Source: Longicatena sp.
GTDB lineage: Bacteria; Bacillota_I; Bacilli_A; Erysipelotrichales; Erysipelotrichaceae
NCBI GenBank assembly: GCA_020025055.1
Contig: JAHHST010000055.1
Span: 1-9,685, forward strand
Reading direction: 5' to 3'
DNA length: 9,685 nt
Below the pieces are notes generated by a model that was not told the origin of the DNA, made no database searches, and saw nothing but the letters and a program-made list of their open reading frames with translations. Positions 7,091 to 9,685 of the stretch are shown in pieces (position 1 is the first letter of the stretch; every line of letters begins with the position of its first letter). Both the position numbers and the translations under genes were made by a program.

Positions 7091-7107
7091 AACTCATTCC
7101 TTTTGTT
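7080..7107 (+). terminator. weak terminator overlapping the ybaN-like stop codon
   Basis: The stem AAGGAATG (7080-7087) / CATTCCTT (7095-7102) encloses a 7-base loop TGAAACT that contains the TGA stop codon. It runs into TTTTGTT. The T-run is short and interrupted, so termination may be partial. The hairpin's right arm overlaps the -35 region of the following promoter. Confidence 0.6.
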
Positions 7108-7116
7108 CTATATGTA

Positions 7117-7125
7117 TGATATAAT
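7117..7125 (+). promoter_or_regulatory. extended -10 promoter of the nucleotidyltransferase gene
   Basis: A perfect TATAAT at 7120-7125 is preceded by TGA at 7117-7119, forming an extended -10 element. The -35 at 17-base spacing is TTCCTT (7097-7102), a poor match that lies in the terminator stem; the extended -10 can compensate. Transcription would begin near 7132, giving a leader of about 25 bases. Confidence 0.7.
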
Positions 7126-7144
7126 ACTAGCATTAATTTAATAT

Positions 7145-7152
7145 GAGGTGAT
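7145..7152 (+). promoter_or_regulatory. ribosome binding site pointing to a TTG start
   Basis: GAGGTGAT matches the anti-Shine-Dalgarno complement (AGGAGGTGATC) over eight bases. The in-frame GTG (7148) and ATG (7151) lie inside or directly against this site and cannot be well spaced from it. The TTG at 7157 is 6 bases beyond AGGTG and gives the N-terminus MKTTLVVLAAG usual for this family. Confidence 0.75.
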
Positions 7153-7156
7153 GGAA

Positions 7157-8059
7157 TTGAAAACAACATTAGTAGTATTAGCAGCTGGGATGGGAAGCCG
7201 TTATGGTGGCTTAAAACAAATGGATCCATTAGGACCAAACGGTGAAGCTATTTTAGAATTTTCAGCATATGATGCAATTCAAGCAGGATTTGATAAAATT
7301 GTGTTTATTATAAAAAAAGAAATGGAAAAAGATTTTAAAGAATTAATTGGGGATAAAATTGCAAAAAAAGTAGAAGTAGAATATGTATTCCAAGGAATTG
7401 ATTCTATTTTACCAGAAGGTTTCAAAGTTCCAGAAGGAAGAACAAAACCATGGGGAACAGGACATGCACTATTATGTTGCAAAGATGTTATTAAAGAACC
7501 ATTCGCAATCATTAATGCAGATGATTTCTATGGAAGAGAGTCTTATGAAATTTTGCATGATTATTTGACAAATGAAGAAAATAAAGACTATTGTTTAATT
7601 GGTTATGTTTTAGAAAATACATTGACAGATCATGGAAGTGTTACTAGAGGGGTATGTCAATCAGAAAATGGATTGTTAACAGAAGTAAAAGAATGTGCCA
7701 AAATTGAAAAACACGATGGTGGTGTTCAATATTATGAAAATGAACAATGGATGGATGTAGATGCGAAATCATTAGTATCGATGAATATGTGGGGATTCTT
7801 CCCAGATTATGTGGAAAAAATTGAAGCAAAATTTGATGAATTCTTAAAAGAAAGAGTTCCTGAAAATCCAATGAAATCAGAATTTTTAATACCAGTTGTT
7901 ACAGATGCATTAATTAAAGAAGGAAATGCAAATGTAAAATTATTAAGTAGTAATGAAAAATGGTTTGGAGTTACTTATCAAGAAGATAAGCCAGGTGTAA
8001 AAGCTGGAATTAAAGCATTGAAAGATCAAGGGTTATATCCAGAAGATTTATGGAAATAA
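7157..8059 (+). CDS. sugar-1-phosphate nucleotidyltransferase-like protein
   Basis: This is a 300-residue cytoplasmic protein of the nucleotidyl transferase (NTP_transferase) fold, transferring NMP from an NTP to a sugar phosphate. Numbered from the TTG start, the N-terminal nucleotide-binding loop is LAAGMGSRYGGLKQ at 8-21, followed by DPLGPNGE. PWGTGHALL lies at 98-106 and NADDFYG at 120-126, the probable metal-binding acidic pair. NMWGFFP at 210-216 and EFLIPVV at 242-248 are further family-like blocks. The C-terminal KWFGVTYQEDKPGV motif (268-281) is characteristic of a subgroup often labelled UTP-glucose-1-phosphate uridylyltransferase-like. It is not close in pattern to classical GalU or RmlA, so the nucleotide and sugar are unassigned. 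The start is set by the ribosome binding site; in-frame GTG 7148 or ATG 7151 would add three residues. It is monocistronic, with its own promoter and terminator, and no sugar-pathway genes adjoin it. Confidence 0.85.
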   Translation: MKTTLVVLAAGMGSRYGGLKQMDPLGPNGEAILEFSAYDAIQAGFDKIVFIIKKEMEKDFKELIGDKIAKKVEVEYVFQGIDSILPEGFKVPEGRTKPWGTGHALLCCKDVIKEPFAIINADDFYGRESYEILHDYLTNEENKDYCLIGYVLENTLTDHGSVTRGVCQSENGLLTEVKECAKIEKHDGGVQYYENEQWMDVDAKSLVSMNMWGFFPDYVEKIEAKFDEFLKERVPENPMKSEFLIPVVTDALIKEGNANVKLLSSNEKWFGVTYQEDKPGVKAGIKALKDQGLYPEDLWK

Positions 8060-8066
8060 TGAAAAG

Positions 8067-8102
8067 AAGGTATTTGTATCATTGTGATACATACCTTTTT
8101 TT
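8067..8102 (+). terminator. Rho-independent terminator of the nucleotidyltransferase gene
   Basis: A stem of AAGGTAT (8067-8073) with ATACCTT (8091-8097) continues, after a TT bulge, as GTATC (8076-8080) with GATAC (8086-8090) around a small ATTGT loop. Seven Ts occupy 8096-8102. It begins 7 bases after the stop codon. Confidence 0.88.
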
Positions 8103-8163
8103 ATTAAGAATGATTTCTAAATATTTAGTATATTTCATAATCTTATTTTTGAATTGGTTATGT

Positions 8164-8192
8164 TTGACATTGTAATTCATGTTTGATACCAT
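8164..8192 (+). promoter_or_regulatory. sigma-A-type promoter of the symporter gene
   Basis: A perfect TTGACA at 8164-8169 and TACCAT at 8187-8192 (four of six to TATAAT) are 17 bases apart. The -10 is extended by TGA at 8184-8186. Transcription would start near 8199, leaving a leader of about 30 bases with AAGGAG at 8216-8221. No dyad or attenuator-like structure was seen in the leader. Confidence 0.7.
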
Positions 8193-8228
8193 ATACATAT
8201 TATTAAAATAATATTAAGGAGTTTTTTT

Positions 8229-9602
8229 ATGGAACATAATAGAGAAAAATTATCCTCTCGTTTAGGCTTTATTTTATTGTCTGCAGGGTGTGCGATTGGA
8301 CTTGGAAATATATGGAGATTTCCGTATATTGTAGGGAAATATGGTGGAGGAGCTTTTGTTCTAATATATTTGTTTTTCTTAGTTTTATTAGGGTTACCAA
8401 TCATTGTTATGGAGTATTCCGTAGGTAGAGGTTCTGGAAAAAGTGTTGCGAGAAGTTTTCATCTTTTAGAAAAAACAAATCATAAATGGCATCTATTTTC
8501 TTATGTGGCAATGTTAGGAAATTATTTGCTAGTCATGTTTTATACAACGATTTCTGGATGGATGTTAGCGTATTTTATTAAAATGGCAACAGGTCAATTT
8601 AATGGTTTAGACATTCATGGTGTCAATGAGGCTTTTTTATCACTACAAGGAAATGCAGCTGAGTCTGTTTTTTGGATGAGTGCAGTGGTTATTATTGGCT
8701 GTCTTATATGTGCATTAGGATTACAAAAAGGTGTAGAAAAGATTACGAAAATTATGATGGCATTGTTGTTATGCGTTATGGGATTATTAGTTTTTAAATC
8801 CTTAACTTTGCCAAATGCTATGGAGGGTGTACGTTTTTATTTAGTTCCAGATTTTCATAAGTTAATGGATAATGGAATCTTTAATGCAATTTATGCAGCA
8901 ATGGGACAAGCCTTCTTTACACTTAGCATTGGAATGGGTGGAATGGCTATTTTTGGTAGCTACATTGATAAAAAACATTCTTTAACTGGCGAAGGAATTC
9001 GTGTTATGGCATTGGATACTTTTGTTGCGATTATGGCAGGGTTAATCATCTTTCCAGCATGTATGTCATTTGGAGTTGATGCAGGTAGTGGTCCAGGTCT
9101 TGTATTTGTTACATTACCAAACATATTTAATGTTATGGAAAATGGACAATTATGGGGAACATTATTCTTTATATTTATGAATTTTGCGGCTTTATCGACA
9201 ATTATTGCAGTATTTGAAAATATTGTTTCTTTCTCGATTGATTTATTTGGATGGACAAGAAAGAAAAGTGTAATTTTAAATATCTTTATTTTAATTTTAG
9301 GTAGTATTCCATGTGCGATTGGATTTAGTGTATTAAAGGGAATCCAACCATTTGGAGAAGGTAGTGCAATTCTTGATTTATTAGATTTTACAGTATCCAA
9401 TGTGATTATGCCTTTAGGCTCATTAGTATTTGTATTTTTCTGTACACGAAAAATTGGATGGGGTTGGAAGCAATTTATTTCTGAAGCAAATACAGGGGAT
9501 GGAATTAAATTTCCACAAAAAGTACGCTTCTATGTAAGTTATATTCTTCCAGTCATTGTTATTTTTATATTCGTTATGGGAATTGTTGAAAAGTTTATGT
9601 AA
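8229..9602 (+). CDS. sodium-dependent amino-acid symporter, SNF (LeuT-fold) family
   Basis: This is a 457-residue membrane protein of the neurotransmitter:sodium symporter family, importing an amino acid or related amine with Na+. Helix 1 carries SAGCAIGLGNIWRFPY; Ala 22, Asn 27 and Arg 30 fall at the same numbers as the LeuT sodium-site and gate residues. Helix 6 has QAFFTLSIGMGGMAIFGSY, with Thr 231, Ser 233 and the unwound GMG at 235-237. Helix 8 has FAALST (319-324), supplying Ala 320 and hydroxyls Ser 323 and Thr 324 for the second sodium site. About eleven membrane segments are visible, ending near residue 453, which resembles the 11-helix MhsT/TnaT-type bacterial members rather than 12-helix LeuT. 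Those characterised members take tryptophan or hydrophobic residues, but substrate cannot be assigned here. AAGGAG lies 7 bases before the ATG, with a run of Ts between. It is monocistronic between its own promoter and a bidirectional terminator. Cys 21 replaces the Asn of LeuT. Confidence 0.92.
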   Translation: MEHNREKLSSRLGFILLSAGCAIGLGNIWRFPYIVGKYGGGAFVLIYLFFLVLLGLPIIVMEYSVGRGSGKSVARSFHLLEKTNHKWHLFSYVAMLGNYLLVMFYTTISGWMLAYFIKMATGQFNGLDIHGVNEAFLSLQGNAAESVFWMSAVVIIGCLICALGLQKGVEKITKIMMALLLCVMGLLVFKSLTLPNAMEGVRFYLVPDFHKLMDNGIFNAIYAAMGQAFFTLSIGMGGMAIFGSYIDKKHSLTGEGIRVMALDTFVAIMAGLIIFPACMSFGVDAGSGPGLVFVTLPNIFNVMENGQLWGTLFFIFMNFAALSTIIAVFENIVSFSIDLFGWTRKKSVILNIFILILGSIPCAIGFSVLKGIQPFGEGSAILDLLDFTVSNVIMPLGSLVFVFFCTRKIGWGWKQFISEANTGDGIKFPQKVRFYVSYILPVIVIFIFVMGIVEKFM

Positions 9603-9640
9603 AAAAGATGATGAAATTGATTTTCATCATCTTTTCGTTT
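9603..9640. terminator. bidirectional terminator after the symporter gene
   Basis: A 14-bp stem AAAAGATGATGAAA (9603-9616) / TTTCATCATCTTTT (9622-9635) encloses TTGAT. The plus strand continues TTTTCGTTT. The minus strand reads through the same stem into six Ts (complement of 9601-9606). Both orientations therefore have a hairpin plus T-run, as expected between convergent genes. Confidence 0.85.
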
Positions 9641-9685
9641 CTTCTGGGATAAATAGTTCATAGGTATTTGTATGTAGATTAATAC
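9627..9685 (-). CDS. C-terminal end of a convergent gene (partial)
   Basis: Reading the minus strand from the window edge, one frame stays open for 18 full codons to a TGA (complement of 9627-9629). It encodes a tail INLHTNTYELFIPEETKR, which looks like ordinary protein. The stop falls within the right arm of the bidirectional terminator, as is common for convergent genes in this kind of genome. One other minus-strand frame stops quickly; the third is open but only because it continues as antisense of the symporter gene. The product cannot be identified from so short a tail. Confidence 0.45.
   Translation of the reverse strand, partial: INLHTNTYELFIPEETKR

Noticed and set aside
8960..9400. 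146-codon open frame on the minus strand inside the symporter gene
   Set aside because: It lies wholly antisense to a well-supported SNF gene, has no recognisable family features or ribosome binding context, and such frames arise readily opposite AT-rich membrane-protein genes.

Overview
The window is strongly AT-rich and densely packed. Shine-Dalgarno sites are strong (AAGGAGG or AGGTGAT type), the genes use A/T-ending codons, and simple hairpin/T-run terminators follow the transcription units. TGG encodes Trp and TGA is used as a stop, so the standard bacterial code applies. Together with the protein types (Bce-type peptide-resistance transporter, CydDC-like ABC pair, YgbA and YbaN, an 11-helix SNF symporter), this suggests a low-GC Firmicute, most likely an anaerobic gut lineage such as the Erysipelotrichia. 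That placement is inference from protein style and codon use; no rRNA or taxonomic marker gene is present.

Region 1 (1-2908) is a Bce-type antimicrobial-peptide sensing and resistance transporter. A short leader with a BceR-like inverted repeat (TTACA-N4-TGTAT) precedes the ATPase gene (140-907). The 10-helix permease gene with its large extracellular sensor domain (900-2879) overlaps it, and a clean terminator ends the unit. The partner two-component system is not in the window. A possible 3' end of an upstream gene is visible at the left edge.

Region 2 (2920-7107) is a four-gene operon behind a good sigma-A-like promoter. It encodes two half-transporters resembling CydD and CydC, a Cys-rich YgbA-family protein (nitrous-oxide-stimulated promoter family) and a small YbaN/DUF454 membrane protein. 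The junctions are a 1-nt overlap, a 10-nt overlap and 0 nt, so the four are almost certainly co-translated. No cytochrome bd genes are present. This is the most interesting part of the window: it looks like a thiol/heme export and nitrosative-stress module in which two members have poorly defined functions.

Region 3 (7117-8102) is a single-gene unit for a sugar-1-phosphate nucleotidyltransferase-like protein. It has an extended -10 promoter lying against the weak terminator of region 2, a probable TTG start, and its own strong terminator.

Region 4 (8164-9640) is a single-gene unit for a sodium-dependent amino-acid symporter of the SNF/LeuT fold. It has a consensus-like promoter and ends in a bidirectional terminator. 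The last ~60 bases probably carry the C-terminal end of a convergent minus-strand gene.

No RNA genes, insertion sequences, CRISPR arrays or origin-like elements were seen, and no gene-free stretch exceeds 300 bases.
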